Part shown: piece after piece, positions 49,167-62,845 of the stretch
Layout: each line of letters opens with the position of its first letter
Numbering within the stretch: the first letter of the stretch is position 1
The notes under the pieces: generated by a model
Database searches by the model: none
Seen by the model: only the letters and a program-made list of their open reading frames with translations
Told to the model about the DNA's origin: nothing
Position numbers and translations under genes: made by a program
Assembly (NCBI GenBank): GCA_037176845.1
Contig: JAYKXP010000025.1
Location: 248,001 to 312,000 of the forward strand
Direction: 5' to 3'
Source: Paramarasmius palmivorus
Lineage: Eukaryota; Basidiomycota; Agaricomycetes; Agaricales; Marasmiaceae
Length of the DNA stretch: 64,000 bases

Positions 49167-52100
49167 TTCCGAAGGGTGGTTTACTAGTCCAAGGTCATAC
49201 GCCGACCGTCGTGGGCGGATTGTATGATGGGTATGTGATGGGAGTATTCCGCCTTTCAGGTGATTGTTCGTGTTCGTGTTCGTGTGAGTCTTTTACATGC
49301 CGAATGTCCATCTGTCTGTCGCGTCTAACAAAACTGATCTATAGTGCCGCGCCCAACTTTCTCTTGTCTTCATAACGTACCCTTTTTCCCACTTCTCACG
49401 TCACATTCCTGTCTTCTGCTCGAACACATTTTGGCGTGACTGATTGCATCGTTCTCAGTTTTTCACACTATTCAAGAACTCAGTGACCCAGGTTCCCTTC
49501 ATCCATGTACCTTTGCACCTTCCCCTTATCCTACGCACGTTCTCATCTTCGCTGTCGTATGTTCTTGACCCTTGCTCTGTTACCCTAGTCCTATTGTTGC
49601 TAATCTTCCCGCATTTCAATTGTCTTTCTCTGGATTCTGCTCTCCTGCTGCTCAATTGTACCGCTGCACTAATTCCAAACGTATAGACATCTGTTAATCA
49701 TGTTATCCATGTATCTATTACTATGTACAGTCTTATGAATTTTAGCCGGGCCTGGAGCTTCCTTATGTCTATCAAACTTATCGGATTCTCAACGCCTACA
49801 CGTTGCGTGCAAAACTATTCATCACGAATGACACTGATTGTTTCCATCAACCCGCATATCATTCGTACATGTTCTACCTATACCAAGTAGCATCGTGTAA
49901 ACATCATGCTGCGCGCAAGGAGCCATCTATCAGGGGAACAACCCTACTGATTATCAACCCAACTGCAATCGATTCAATAAGTGTGCAAGAGTGAGAAGAA
50001 AAATAATGTGATATCTACTCGTATGTTTTTCTTGACCCGGAGGTTGCCGTCGACGGTCATACGTACACCGTACTCATTTCGGGTGCTTTTGAAGCAAGGT
50101 GGTGGCAAAAGGGAAAATTAAGAATTCGGAAGAAGTCGTATTATTGTATTGAGCTGATACCTGAAGCGGGCCTGGTGTGAGCTAGTGCCATAACTACGAG
50201 CTAGGGTGCCGCAGCTAGCTTCCATTCAAGTGCAACCTTTGTATTCAAGTAGAAGGCCAACTAGCATGTTCCATTAAAAGCCAGCGGTCATACTAGCACC
50301 TTGTTTCGACATCTTCGCTCGGGTAATACTAATATTAACATTGATTTTAATGCTATGCCAACAAACTTGAAACCCTTGAACACCGACCTTGACACTCGGG
50401 CGTAACGACATTCGTAGATGTGGATGAACGGTGCCAAGTCCGAGTCCGAGCCCGAGCTACGATGCATGTATTATTACTTCCAGTGTACATAAATGGGTCA
50501 ATTCGCGACTCACGGAAAAATTCGCTCAGGAGCTGAAGGCAGTCACGGTTGCCGTCTTCGTCCGGCTACCAAGATATATCTGCGATGCTTCGCAGCTAAG
50601 GAAGCAAGGGGTAGAGCTAAAGCCGCCAGATAAATAATGATGTTTGGTCCCGAGCCTAGACGCCACATCGCCTCAAGGACGAACGTTTAAGACATATGTT
50701 CCCAAGCACGGGGAAACATGGAAGACCTTAACGCCACCAGCCTTGCATAGACATGGATCGCGAAGAACCAGACGTCATCATAATGTGGCTCAAGGGGAAA
50801 GGACGTCAACACAAGCTCACAAGTTAATTTTATACATACGGTGCTTGAGCTCCAAGCTACAGCCTATCATCCCTGGAATACATAGTAGCCGGTTGGAAAT
50901 AGGAGTATACACTTTGAGTTACCGAGGCAGTCTACTAGAAATATTCCATGCGCGCTGCCAGCCAGAGGGGTCAAGTAACTTTGAGCAACAGTCAAGTCGT
51001 TTCGGCGTTCAAAGGTCCACTTTTAGGCTTGCGATAAAAAGGCCAATCTTCGGCACTATAGCCTGAGAGGCGATGTTGAGTTGCCGAAAAAGATACATGC
51101 GCTTCTCTCTAATAAGTGAAAGAAGAGGGCTATCGCCAGCCGAAGAGGGAGAAGCCTCACGACATGAGAACTGCCTCAGGGTTCGTGAGAAGTCGCCGAT
51201 GCTTCGTGTGGTCCTTGGCGCTCAGAAACACAGAGGCCGTGGCAAGCCACTTGAGGTGTGAAGAGAGGCAAAAGTAAGACGTTCCCAGCACAAACACCTG
51301 GTCCATACACCGCGGATCAATCTCGTGCATTAGCCCAGACCCCACGTTGTTACCGAAAACTCATTGATGACGATGGCGAGGAAATCCAAGCCTGGAAGCA
51401 CGGGGCGATCGTAAGAACCTCCTCGACCGGTGCGTAGTGCGTTCCGACGAGTTAGAGTTTCGCTCTAACGACGGCGTTAGGTGTATATCGATATGGGGAT
51501 CGAGGGGCGCTGAGAACTGACTGAAAACCGTCAGCCACCCAGCAACCGGACTGACCATCTGTCAAAGTAGACCCACTCGTTCTCCTTGATTGACTTGGTG
51601 CTGGGAGAGTAAAACTCGGTATGGGATCAGGTCAAGAATCAGCGCCAGCAGTCGTCAGTTGTCAGTTGGCTGACGGATATAGTCCATGCCGTTCAAAACC
51701 TTGTAACCTGATCACAATTACTGCCGACGGTGTCACGTTTTTGTGCCACTGAGCTCCCCAAGTAGACCAGAGCCGACGTCAACGTTGGCGACTGGCGGCT
51801 GACGCGAAGTGCCAGGAGTATCTGACTGGATTTCCGGTTGTAGTAAAAATGCCACTGTCGAAATCCGAGTTCAATGATGGACAGAATACATATCGATAAA
51901 TGATCAGCTTTTCGCCGTGAGGAGTGATCCGAGAATAGTGGGCAATGCTCTGACAGGTTCCCTGAATCTTTGACATGTCGTGTCAATTGAGGTGATGGAG
52001 GTGATGGATCGTCCCCGCAGACCCAAATTGCTTCGTAATCTGACAGTGACTCTGCTGTAACCTGCTGTAGTGTAGCCACCGAACCGTTTCCATATGAAGA

Positions 52101-53048
52101 TGACCCCTGATATCATATGGAATTGGAGCTCGTCACGGTATGTGAGGTAAACGACAGGTGAGATGATACTCATATCGAGCCAACGACATCCAGATATCTG
52201 TGAAATCAAATCGGAGCGAGTAGAGGACAGGGAACACCGCGCCATTTGCAGACAATTTTTGATGTGAAACTTTGATTGAGATTGAGTTTAAGGGATCCGT
52301 TCGAGCGATCCTTGCAATCTATTGCACAGCTGCAGGTGAAGCAATACTCGCCAACAGAAAAGCCTGTGCAGAATGGTGATATCGTTTGGAAAGCAGCAAG
52401 ATCAAGATCCTCCTGACCTAATAGCTTGTTTTGTGATGATACTACGAGGCAGTGGCGCCCAATGATCATTCCTGTTTGATTCCAGTGCGATGCTCCGGCT
52501 CGTTTGGAGGAGGGCTTGATTTCTCGAGTCGAAGCGAGCGATAGCATGGATCTCAAGACTATCTGTGAGTCAGATTCTGTCTTACTTCTTCAAAAGATAC
52601 TATGGCAGATACTATGGCTCACCATTGGAGGCGAAATTGTGACGACGAATCTGCCACATGGCGAACGAGTGCGTATCTCGAGCTCCGTTATCCCTAAATT
52701 TTTGTGGATCTGTGAGATACAGCGGTGCTAAACAATGAAGCTTGAAGATCCATGAGCTCGAGAGCGGTCAGCGAAGCGTAAAAAAAATTAACGCGTCATT
52801 TGATTTGGTGGTCCCTGGACCGAGTCCCTGAGTTCAACGTGACCTGTAGTAGCATGTGACAGATGATGTAACCGTCATTTTCACAATCAGGTTGCAGCCA
52901 GCCTTTACTCGTTTTCTGGAGGTTGTGTTTATGAAACGCCAGAATGATACCAGTCGTACGTGCCTATTACTCCGTTTGACTATCCACTCTTGATTTGACC
53001 CTGCAGGTGACAGGTCTATCGACGGCTTGTTAGCGACAAGTTAGCGAC
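49167..53048. other. Interval without a supported gene
   Basis: Short ORFs only (for example 50644-51066 plus, 51693-52079 minus, 52206-52556 minus), none with a domain I can name. There is a small GTTCGT repeat near 49264-49281 just behind the previous gene. The rest shows nothing clear. Confidence 0.4.
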
Positions 53049-53800
53049 GATGTCCAAAACACTGCTTCTTTCCTTCCACAACGGAAAAGAATCTCTCGCG
53101 TATAATCACTACAATTCCTGTGACATGCAACATACAAAGTATGAGCGGCTGCAAACACTCGGACTTTTGGATGGGTTCTCACCAGGTGCTTTCATGGGTC
53201 GAAAGATTCCTGGTTCTATTATTCGCTGAATACAAAGGTGTGTGCGCCCGTTCTGGATGACACAAGTGATTCAACTGACCGGAGATATTCATTCACGATG
53301 GAGATAGGCTCAAACTCAACGTAAGGAGCGGTATAACAGAACAGTCTACGATTACAAGAACCCCATTGTCTGCATGGATAGTCCTAGCGCACCGATACTC
53401 GCACTCCTTTCGCACTATGACCTACCCTTCAACGGATCAAAGTGGTCAGGCCACCTTTTCGTCGTAATGCACATCAATGGGCCCCACGGTTCTCCCAACG
53501 GCAAGGCTTCAGTGATTCAATATCCATCGCATCTGGACACGAGTGTCTGCTGGCGGTTAGATTGGGACATTCTGATACTGCTCGCACCTAGGTGCGAGTT
53601 TCAATATAGACCTCTCGCATCGTCACGTTTACCCAAGGCCGCATCTCTCCATTATAGCGACGCTCTTCAAGGACCGCTCACTATCTATGACCCAAGAGAT
53701 ACACACGCTAGTATACACGAGATGGATGACGGTGAGCTGATCTTTACCAACCGCATTGTAAGTGCTGAGGTATTGATTTTTCCGGCACACTAGGAAACAC
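53049..53800 (+). pseudogene. Laccase (multicopper oxidase) relic A
   Basis: Laccase landmarks appear in the correct order on the plus strand but in different frames and with stops. A DGFSPGAFMGRKIPGSII block (53170-53226) resembles the N-terminal SPDGF...FPGPLI region. GDRLKLNV (53300-53323) runs straight into a GTAAGG donor. GTF-stop-YCSHLG (53564-53593) corresponds to the copper motif GTFWYHSHL, with His replaced by Cys and Trp by stop. HYSDALQGPLTIYDPRDTHA (53650-53709) matches the YCDGLRGPLVIYDPxDPH region. The second half of the enzyme is not recognisable. Active laccases oxidise phenols and lignin-related compounds; this copy cannot encode one. Confidence 0.6.
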
Positions 53801-55762
53801 CACTATCACGCTGCTTGTACGTGGCGTTTTGGCTACCATTCTTGAACGCCAGTATCGAAACCGTATATTTAAGGCATCGTGGTGCCGTCATGGTTCTCCA
53901 CTAATCCCAAAACGTCAAAGACCATGGGGTCGACCATACGGGCTCATTTCACGATTCATCGCTTATGTCTTCCGTGTGATCTTGCATGGATGCCAGAAAC
54001 ATGCCAGAAACATTGATAACTGGTATAGGTTCCCTCGCTTATTGACTTGCCTAAACCATGCTAACACGATGCATAGGGTAGATTGAGATTTCCTCATTGG
54101 GTTGGAATACGCCTAAGGTAGGAACTTCCATCAGCCAGATTTTAGTACACATATCACTGGACTTTTGCAGCTACTCCGTGTATTGGGATTTCTTTTTAAC
54201 GATCTCGACTGACTGTAATCTACTATGGAAGTCGACGGTGTCACGACCCCAGTGCTGTCAAGTCATTGTAACGCTTCCACAGAGCACCATACGTGGAACC
54301 CTGACGCGGCACCTGAAGGCCGCAAGAGACAACCCTTTCCTCGCCTTCAAGCGGACTTGCTTGTTCACCTGCGGGCGATTCTAGCCTTGGGACAACCTTA
54401 AAAACATGCCATCACCTGGGGTGTTGATACCGTAGAACACCTTATCGTCATATACCAGATGTCACCCGCAAGCAGGTGCTTGGCAAGGTTAGTACCATCA
54501 TGAGTCTCTACCTACAAATGCTGATTTGGATATGCAGGATTTTTGGCCCTGTAGATGTACGATAGACGGTTTGATTGCAGTTCTGCCCACACAGCCTTTC
54601 TTGTCTAAAGCTTGAATAGCGCTTCGGGTCACCTGTGGGTATTTTTTTTTGTAGCTGCCGGGGCACAAGCTAACGACGTTCAATAACCATCTTCAGACTC
54701 ACCTACATATTCCCCCCTAATAAGGCGGTACAGTAGCTAATGCTAGCGGTGGAAGGTATTCCTGGTGATCTGGCATGTACATGTTTCCGCTCTCGACGGC
54801 TAGGTGCTCACCGTGTGGTTCTAGCACCCCGTGCATCCACTTAGTGTCAATCTCAAGACACTACTGCTCGCCAAGAAAGGCTTGAAGTCATGTCCTCTCA
54901 AAAGCTCTCAAATGTACAGCATACGTTCTCGGTCACGCTGTACGGTGTACTGAGAGCTCGAGCCATAGTCAATCTTATTCGCAGAGAACACAGGTGGAAT
55001 TTTACCGATTTCTCTTCAGTGGCCCGTTGCGCTTGCTCCCCCGGTTTGCATTAGAAGGCGATATTGCCTCGCGTCCTTCCTGTACAACAGGTCTTCTCAC
55101 GCAAATGAAGCACAATACGTTGAGTCCAGATCAGTTGAGGATCTTTCACGCGTATACTCACACTTCGCTACGCGATAAACGATATCCCAAGGGGTTTAAC
55201 GGTGCTTCGAATGTTGCGGACCATCAAATCAATCACAATCTCCTGAAAGTCAGCGACAGCTCGCCCTTGATAAGCTGGGTACGGGCTATTTCGGGTATGT
55301 TTTCTCTGCGCTTTCCACTCTATGTTCTCGCAATGCAAGAATTTGTACGAACTCATCCGGATTGTGCCACCTGCTTCAACGGCTAGTCTGGTGTGTCGGA
55401 ACGCCTTTGCTAGGAATATGGGCTAACCACGGTCCTGTCTCTTCTCAGATCTACCTTCTGTCGGTTTCAAGCTCACATCACAGTTATTTGAGTATCGTTT
55501 CCGACCACTCAATGTATTCATCCTGAATCTAGACAAGGTGGGGAACATCGTTATTTGAGCGCAATTATTACGCATTTCGCCGCAAGGCGCTACAGGATAC
55601 CTCAGCGAGTGGCTTAATGGTGTACGACGCTCGTTACGGCTATTTTCAGCGGGCTGGGGAAGCCATATATTGTCAGGATTCCCTCATGCCTGACCACAAA
55701 CGTCCTTTCCTTTTGCTTTCTTACTATCTGGTATTGCGTTTTCCTTACACAATTCTCGACTT
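53801..55762. other. Interval between laccase relics, no supported gene
   Basis: ORFs 53829-54086, 54097-54384 and 54994-55386 have no recognisable domain. Part of this may be the unrecognisable 3' half of relic A. Confidence 0.35.
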
Positions 55763-56730
55763 GTGGCTTTCTATTGTTGTCTTCCATCAGTTCCTCACGG
55801 TTCCCTTGTCACGGCGTCAATCATTGGTCCAAGAGCTGACCTACGTATTGAGAACGCGCAGATCTCCCCAGATGGTTTTGCCCGTGTCGGTGTACTGGTT
55901 GATGGAATTTTCCCTGGGCTGGCAGTCGATCCTCGTAGACATCTCTACGATATTGACGGTGGTGGTTATTTTGTTCTTATCTGTAACGGTGCTTTTCACC
56001 CAGAAGGAGAGCACCCGATAACCCTGGCAGATTGGTAAATAGCTCATTACGCTTGGTATTCTGAATTTGACTCTTCGCTTCAGGTATTGTGAGTAGTCGC
56101 CTCTTCTGCCAACGGAAACAGGAAATACAATGCCACCGTAGACGCGCCTTCGCCATTGTATGCCTCATTGGGATTCCAGTGAGTCCACGGATAAGCGCTA
56201 AGCGTTGACTCAACGTTCGGTAGCCTGAAACCCCAGGTCTTAACAGCGCTAATGCTGAGCTCAATCTCGCCTTTAGTTTATTCGTCGATCTTCTGCCTCG
56301 GAAAGAACTCGCCCTCACATCATTCCAAAGAAACCGGCCATTGAGTTATTTGACATGAATGGGATGCCCTTCATACCTCCTACTATCTCTATACTTCTTT
56401 AGATTTCAAGTGGTGCGAGTGACTGGTGAATATATCCAGAAAAAATCAGCTCACTTCATGCCGCTCAGCAACCCTGCTTCCGTCGGGCTCGGTTTACCCT
56501 TTGCCACTCAACCAGATATCCTTCCCTACTGGTGACGCTCCCGGCGCTCCAGTGATTATATCGGATTTCCGAGTTTCTACGTGAATCCCCGACGTGGGGA
56601 TGTAGTCAACACAAACGTATGACTCGGAAACAACGTCACCATCCGCCTCAGGACTAGTGAGTCTTACCCTCGACGGCTATGGATATTTGCTGATCATTCA
56701 TCGTAGTCATGTTGATTTACATTTAGAACG
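55763..56730 (+). pseudogene. Laccase (multicopper oxidase) relic B, internally deleted
   Basis: The N-terminal part is well kept: GPRADLRIENAQISPDGFAR then VGVLVDGIFPG, as at the start of mature laccases. It passes directly into DPRRHLYDIDGGGYF and ITLADW, which in real laccases lies well over a hundred residues later. The exons with the first two copper motifs are therefore missing. After a stop, a C-terminal fragment appears: RSSDYIGFPSFYVNPRRGDV (56548-56607), then VVNTNV-stop-LGNNVTIRLRT, then SHVDLHLE (56707-56730), the remnant of the last copper motif HCHIDWHLE. Several stops and lost ligands show it is non-functional. It is a separate copy from relic A, since both retain the N-terminus. 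Confidence 0.7.
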
Positions 56731-56839
56731 GCGGTAACATCTGACAAGCACCCTATGTTGCACGGGACTGATGTTAGTGGGATGGCTGGCTCTCGTGCTC
56801 GTCAAGTGCTTGTTGAAGATGTTCGAGGTACCAATGCGG

Positions 56840-57579
56840 TAAATCCCATTCCAGCCCATTCCTGGTGGTAGGGAATACGGTCTAACGACAGTCTAATCAA
56901 CTTCACTTACTTCTCATGGCCGGATTCGTGGAAAGCACTGTCACGTATACGTTGAAGTTGAACAGGATGCTCGGACAGTCTCACAATTTGGGATGGATAC
57001 ATTCCTTCGCCAAGTGCATTCGCTGGACTGGGACCATAGCTATTTTAGACTTCTATACACGTTAATCACGTACTACCACATCGCTGGCGATCCTCAAGAA
57101 GTATCTTCGGTCATTCAAATGTTATGTGATTGGTTACTCCTCTTGGCCCCACCAGGCATACATTACATGCGCACCAGCAAACTTGTATTAGCAACTGAGA
57201 TTCTACGACCACAGCCTTAGTATCGAGCAAGAAATAAAGAACCGACATAAAGCTCGGGCTGCATTACCCATATAGACTACAATAGAAGTACAGTAACCCA
57301 CAACAGATTAGAAGAATGGATGTGTCAGCTGTAACGGGAAGAAAAATCGGATGTTGAATGATAGACTACAGTGGCTGTCAACGTACAGAGCATTGTAAAA
57401 ACGAGATGTTGGAATGAATGGATAATGACCAACTGTATGTCCATGCGAGGAGGAATATCTACCAAAGACCAGAAATAAACGGGGTCAGAGGGCGTACAGT
57501 ACGCAAAATACTATGAATAATGGTACACTGCAAGATGGAAAGAGCGAGAAGGAAACGATAGTTTATACCTCAAAATTAT
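56840..57579. other. Spacer, no supported gene
   Basis: Contains one short plus-strand ORF (56993-57220) without similarity to anything I know, and the 3' flank of the following minus-strand gene. Confidence 0.4.
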
Positions 57580-59548
57580 CTACACGATTCCGGTAGATGC
57601 CCTAGCGTCGTCTGACAACGACAAGAATCCATCAGAACTTGGAGTTGAATTGGACGAACTTGGGCTTCCATGGCCACTTCCATGACCGATTGCTGCAGCA
57701 TTGCTAGTGGAAGTGTTGATAGTATGATAGGAGAATGTGCTTCTGCTCGTAGAAGGTCGACTACTGCCTGACCTTGTCGGTGATATTAGTTCACCTCTGG
57801 TCCTGTCATGACTGAAATCTCCACTGTGATGACTATGGGTGCTACTCCCTCCAGAAGTATGTGGCCGGCTGATGCCATGCCCAGTGGCAAGTGCAGCGGC
57901 GATATTGAGCCTGAGACTATTGGCTCGACTAGGTGGCTCACTGCTCGTCATATCGGTCCTGCCTCTTGTCGAAGGCCGACTTAGGGACTGAACACTAGGA
58001 CTGCCAACACTAGGACTGCCAACTCTGGCATGGTCTCTATAAGACCAAATCGATGCTACCTCCCGAGAACCCATAGATTCGATAGTAGGCATCCGTCGAA
58101 CGTAGCGGTTCAATATGCGAACATGGTCGTCTGGTGGGTACGGACGACCGAATTCGTCGTAACCCAATGTACGGGGAGGCATACGAGGAAAGCCAAAAGG
58201 TAGTTCATAGTTCTGGAACTCGAGCGAGGTCGGGGAGCCCAAATCACTCTCTTCCGACTCCGAGTCACTGTCGACTTCTCTAACGTAGGTGTCGGGACGT
58301 GCATAAGCCATCGCCTCTTCCGTCTCTCGTGCAACCTGGTTAACTAACGAGCGAAACCTGACCACAAAATCATTCAGCTCCTCTTCGTTTGTCGAAGAGT
58401 CGCTAAATTGCGAGGGCGACAGATATATGGCATCGGCGAGTCGCTGTTGTAACAGGGCAGGATCGAGACGAGCTAGCGGGTCCTGAGGCGTTGGTGTGCA
58501 TTGTTGTCGTTCCTCGTCACATGAATCGCGAACAGAAGTTTGGGGGATTGTGGGGGATTGCGGGGGCTCTGGATTCGAGAAGGTATGGGAAGTCCGCGTC
58601 GAATAGTGGTCTACGGCGGCTGATTGATGCGAGGTCTTGCGAGAACTAACACTCGAACGGGAGGGATGGCGCAAGGAAGGGTAGACTGTGCTCTGGCTCA
58701 TGGTCGAAGATGATCGACGGGTGGGCGGCGTGACAAATTTGCGCAGAGTTGAACCACCGATCAGTGTTGAGCTGGCACCTTTGGAGTCGGTTCTCCGATG
58801 ACGATGGCGGGGGCGGTATGAAGTATAGTAACACGGGTGATGGCTAACTTCACACTGAGAGCTAGCGATGAGGAGAGAAAGCTAGGAAAAGGTTAGGATC
58901 TGACGGCCCCGAAAGTGAACAATATCACTCACTGAGAGGATCAAGGTGAAAGCAACCCGGAAGATCGCGAGGGAAAGCCATGCCGTCCAGTTAAAATCCG
59001 GACACTGAGGTTTTGAAGAGGATACAGACCAGATAGTGTCGATATCGAGATTACAACGACTATCTGTGGCTAGCTCCAATTCTCCAGCTCCTCTCCAAGC
59101 GATTGTCAAGGCAAGATTGATGACAGATGATGTCGAGAGAAAAAAGCACCCAATATAGAGAATGGTGGCACGTAAAAGGAGCGATATAGGTGAGGGAGAC
59201 TGAGCTGTGGCAGGTCGTGGCTGTATGGCAGCCACAGCAACTTCGCATAAAAATAATGCAAAACAAACGGCTGATATCGAGCCCAGGACTAGAGCGACTG
59301 CTCGTCCCTCTAAAGACGAATATTTAGGATACGAAAGGAAATAACGAACAGCATTGTAAACTGCCCATGTCCCTGATCAATAAGTAGTGAGCGCTCCTTG
59401 TGGGCTGCTTTGCTTATAACTATGACTCACCTAGGACAACCTCTAACACAAGCTTGACGGCTTTCCAGGCCCTTAGCCTCCTCCATGCCAAATCTTCCCA
59501 AAAACCTCGTTTCTCTGAACTGGGGTCATCTTGCAGAGAAATATTCAT
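57580..59548 (-). CDS. Four-helix membrane protein with long Ser-rich tail (619 aa), unknown
   Basis: Three exons, 59548-59431, 59372-58933 and 58881-57580, sum to 1860 nt. The N-terminal third has four hydrophobic segments: around KLVLEVVLGTWAVYNAVRYF, AVALVLGSISAVCFALFLCE, SLLLRATILYIGCFFLSTSS and WLSLAIFRVAFTLILSLSLL. A loop between the third and fourth carries two Cys residues. The C-terminal 400 residues are Ser/Thr/Pro-rich and probably disordered, with an acidic patch (DSDSESEESD) and a tandem VGSPSVGSPSV. The layout suggests a plasma or internal membrane protein whose tail is regulated by phosphorylation, which is inference only. I do not recognise the family. A codon-exact frame over both introns makes the model reliable. 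Confidence 0.8.
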
Positions 59549-62500
59549 AGCACGAAAGGCCTTGAGTCCATCGGGGTAACAGAATGAACACTTGAATTAA
59601 GCCAGGCACGCGTCCGACACAGGTACTTCGTTCTCCTGCCGGGAACCGTTGGTCGAAGAATGAGTTGTCGAGGCTGTTGAGGCTGGGATGAGGGAAAGGG
59701 ATCAAGAAGCCCAAACCCTGAGTCTCCCCAGTTTAAATACTGCATTATGGAGATAGGATACTGCCATCAATGGTTAGATACCGCCTGGTGACATCCACTG
59801 AGATGGCCTAATTCGATAGATTGACCATTTTGGATTGACAGACGGCTACCGGGGATTACAAGGACAAACCTCAGATTTTCCGGCAACTGAATCGGGAATG
59901 TTGTTGTGTCCCATCCTCGTGTGGAAATTGACAAGGTCAAACAGGTTAGAATTGCAGCGGTCCCATCGGGAGTTGCAAATTTTGATTCCCACGACCATCA
60001 CCTGATGTCGCACTCAGCTCCTTTGGCCTCTCACTCAACGTACTCAACGTACTCAACTCTCACTTCCCCCCAGCTAGACTCAGACCCGGCGTGCATTTCA
60101 TTTCACCGTATCCAATGCTACACTCTATATGCAAAAATGACCTCTCTCCAGGCCTTTGACGCCACCGCATCATTCACAAAATTCTTTTCGGGCTACCCAT
60201 CCCTCTTCGGCTTCTCAGGCTCCCTGTGGATTCATTTGGGATTCGTCCTGATTGCATCCCGATCATCTTGGCTCTTCGAGTTAACTTTCAAGCACTCACT
60301 GTCAGACCTCAAAAAGTCCGGTTCTCACGACATCTACGTGTTTACTCACCACGACGACTTATCTCGTTCTTTGGACTAAATTATGACTATACCATTCTAC
60401 GCAGTCATCTTTTCAACAGTGCCCCATGCACCCGATGGGCCTTTTAGTTGCTTGGTGACCCAAAACGTTCTATGAACTAGTGAAAATCGGGCCTTACCAT
60501 CCCGACCAGCTTTCTCCCACCAACATGAACCTTGTGAAGTCAAGACCTCGTCACTACCACTCCTCGGCGCGCAACATTCGATCTAATTGCATTTTTACGC
60601 CACAACACATTGGGCCAATCCGGAACCGCTCTGCGAGCGAAACATGTACCATCAACAGCTTGAGACTTCTGTTGGGTCGGGGCCTCTATTCTGAAGGAAA
60701 ACCTAGCCCTACCTAGTCTCGAATCTCCTGGCTTTACTCATCTAAATCATATTTGCGGCGGTCATGACATTAATTGACAGTTGTGTCGACTTGCCCGGAT
60801 TTATCGGGCTCCACGAGTCCTTTTCTATCTGTTTTGACTGCGGTACCAAATGCAAACGGCATATCCCCTCACCCCCAACTGTATGCATGTACACCCTCAA
60901 AGCAGCAAAGTTCAAGCAAAGTATATGATCACGGATCGTTTCCGTCATCCACGTACTCTTTAAATCGATATCCACTCAACTTCCCGTCCTCGGGATGTAA
61001 ATCTACCTCGAGGCAGTATCACATCAGAGCATTTCCTTGATGGTGGCGCAACACAAGTAAGCAGGCACTTCTGTTCGGCTCATTTATGTACCAATTAAAT
61101 CTCGCCAGATTAATCATGCCGTGCGGATAAACCCCTCATTATTGACAGGTCGGTTGTTGGTAATAGACACTTACTGTCAATATCAAGAAAACTTGAAGCT
61201 GAGTACTTAGATCAGTGATATGAGGCGGGAGGGTGTTACTGTCTATGTTCTAGATTGGTGGCATTCCCACTCCGAGTCCCACTTAACGTCCCACTTGGCA
61301 GGTCTGGCACTGTGACGCAACCAGACAGGGTAGATTACTAGTTTTGAAATTGTCGGCGCTGTCCTTGATTGATATTCGGACTTTTGGGAAGAGCCTCGTG
61401 TTTTGTAGGATCAGTGAATCATCAGTCATATCCGATGGATTTGACAATTCCAGAAATACAATCTCTTGTGCAACATGCGTAACGAAGACGCATGTTTGGT
61501 TTGAGCGGGATTGTACCGATAGAATCGCTCCATGTTGACACTCGAGTTCTCGGCGGGTGGCTCAGGCTGCCAAACGACACAGATTTCGACAGCCCCCTTC
61601 CGCAGCTCGACTCGAGCCTCTTGGAAAGACGCTCTTAGGAACAGGGACAAGGGACATCGGTGTCATATTTAACACACATTTATTCTGCCAGGATTTACTA
61701 TAACATGGCATCCGGCCATCTAAAGGCTTACAGGTGCTTCCTAACCATTCACGACGTCGAAAGTCAGGCCCCCAAGCCTTTCTTTGAAGAGCAGAGGTGT
61801 CTGATCAAGAAGAGCAATTGGATATCGGCTTTCATTCGTCCGTAAAAATAGCACCGAGAGCGCAAATTCTAGATGCTAGGAAGTGACCCAATACATGATT
61901 GACCAGCTCCAAAAGCAAACTTACATACAAATAGAATCCCAAACACCACGCTACCATAGCGCAAATTCAAGCGATTGCGCACAACACTTTAGGCCAGAAA
62001 AAGCCATGATCCTGTCCACTCCACCACCTGCCATCTCTGCCATCTTGTCATTGAGAGGTTCACCGTCGTCCGAGTCCGGTGAAGAGCTGTAGATACAGTA
62101 TGCCTCATTTCAGGAATAGGGACCAACAGAGAAATTGCTTGCTGGTCGTACACGTTGAACGACGGATCCCAACAACGTATCATTTGTTTCTGAGGCCACA
62201 AGATAGGTTGGTTGAAATGGAAGGTGGGTCTTCAAGTTGGAAGGGATGTTCGGGTAACGCTGCCAATACTTGGTCAGTACGGATTCAACAACAGCGACAT
62301 AGCTAGCTCTCGGCTGAGCCAGGGATGACGTAGGTCTATGAGCATATAGCCGAAGCATCCTCTACGTATCTCCCTTTCCAGTTCGAGCTGCACTAGTATA
62401 GGAACTTAACAGGAGCCTGCGAAGCGTTTAAAAAGGTGCGGTGCTAGCTGTCGACAGTATGAAGCCTGCCTTGATGAAATTTCATCAGAATACCCGCCAC

Positions 62501-62845
62501 AGAAGCGAATTCGAAGTCATGTTCAAGCGTTCTAGCAACTGCTCTGCACAGTGCACACCTGCGGTTAATGTTAATGCTCGGATGTGAAGCACCAATATTT
62601 AGAACATACTACGATCATTGCGTATTGCGCGGCCTTTCATTAATTTCATTGTCTGTAGCTTCCGATGCACAACAATAAACGTTAATAACGGTCGAAAGAT
62701 AGTGCAAGAGAGATTCCGTCGACCGGGAGTTGCCGAGTCACCTCACGTGCACGTTGATTTCAAATGAGTGTGTAGGGAATGCGGGACATGCTCGTTACTA
62801 CATAAAATCCAGAATATTCAGACGACAGAAATGAACTGCAACCCA
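59549..62845. other. Long interval without a supported gene
   Basis: The longest frame (59906-60379 plus) contains a possible exon from an ATG at 60137 (MTSLQAFDATASFTKFFSGY), which has coding-like composition, but no continuation was found. A short tandem repeat of AACGTACTC lies at about 60037-60057. Other ORFs (60742-60975 minus, 61426-61650 minus, 62079-62358) have no recognised domain. Confidence 0.35.

Noticed and set aside
53581..53598. Perfect 18-bp palindrome CTCGCACCTAGGTGCGAG
   Set aside because: It sits inside the decayed laccase copper-motif region and one such palindrome is not improbable in 64 kb; no sign of a binding site.
55617..56021. 134-codon ORF with hydrophobic C-terminus
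   Set aside because: It is a shifted frame of laccase relic B, whose own frame (55763-56038) carries recognisable laccase sequence.
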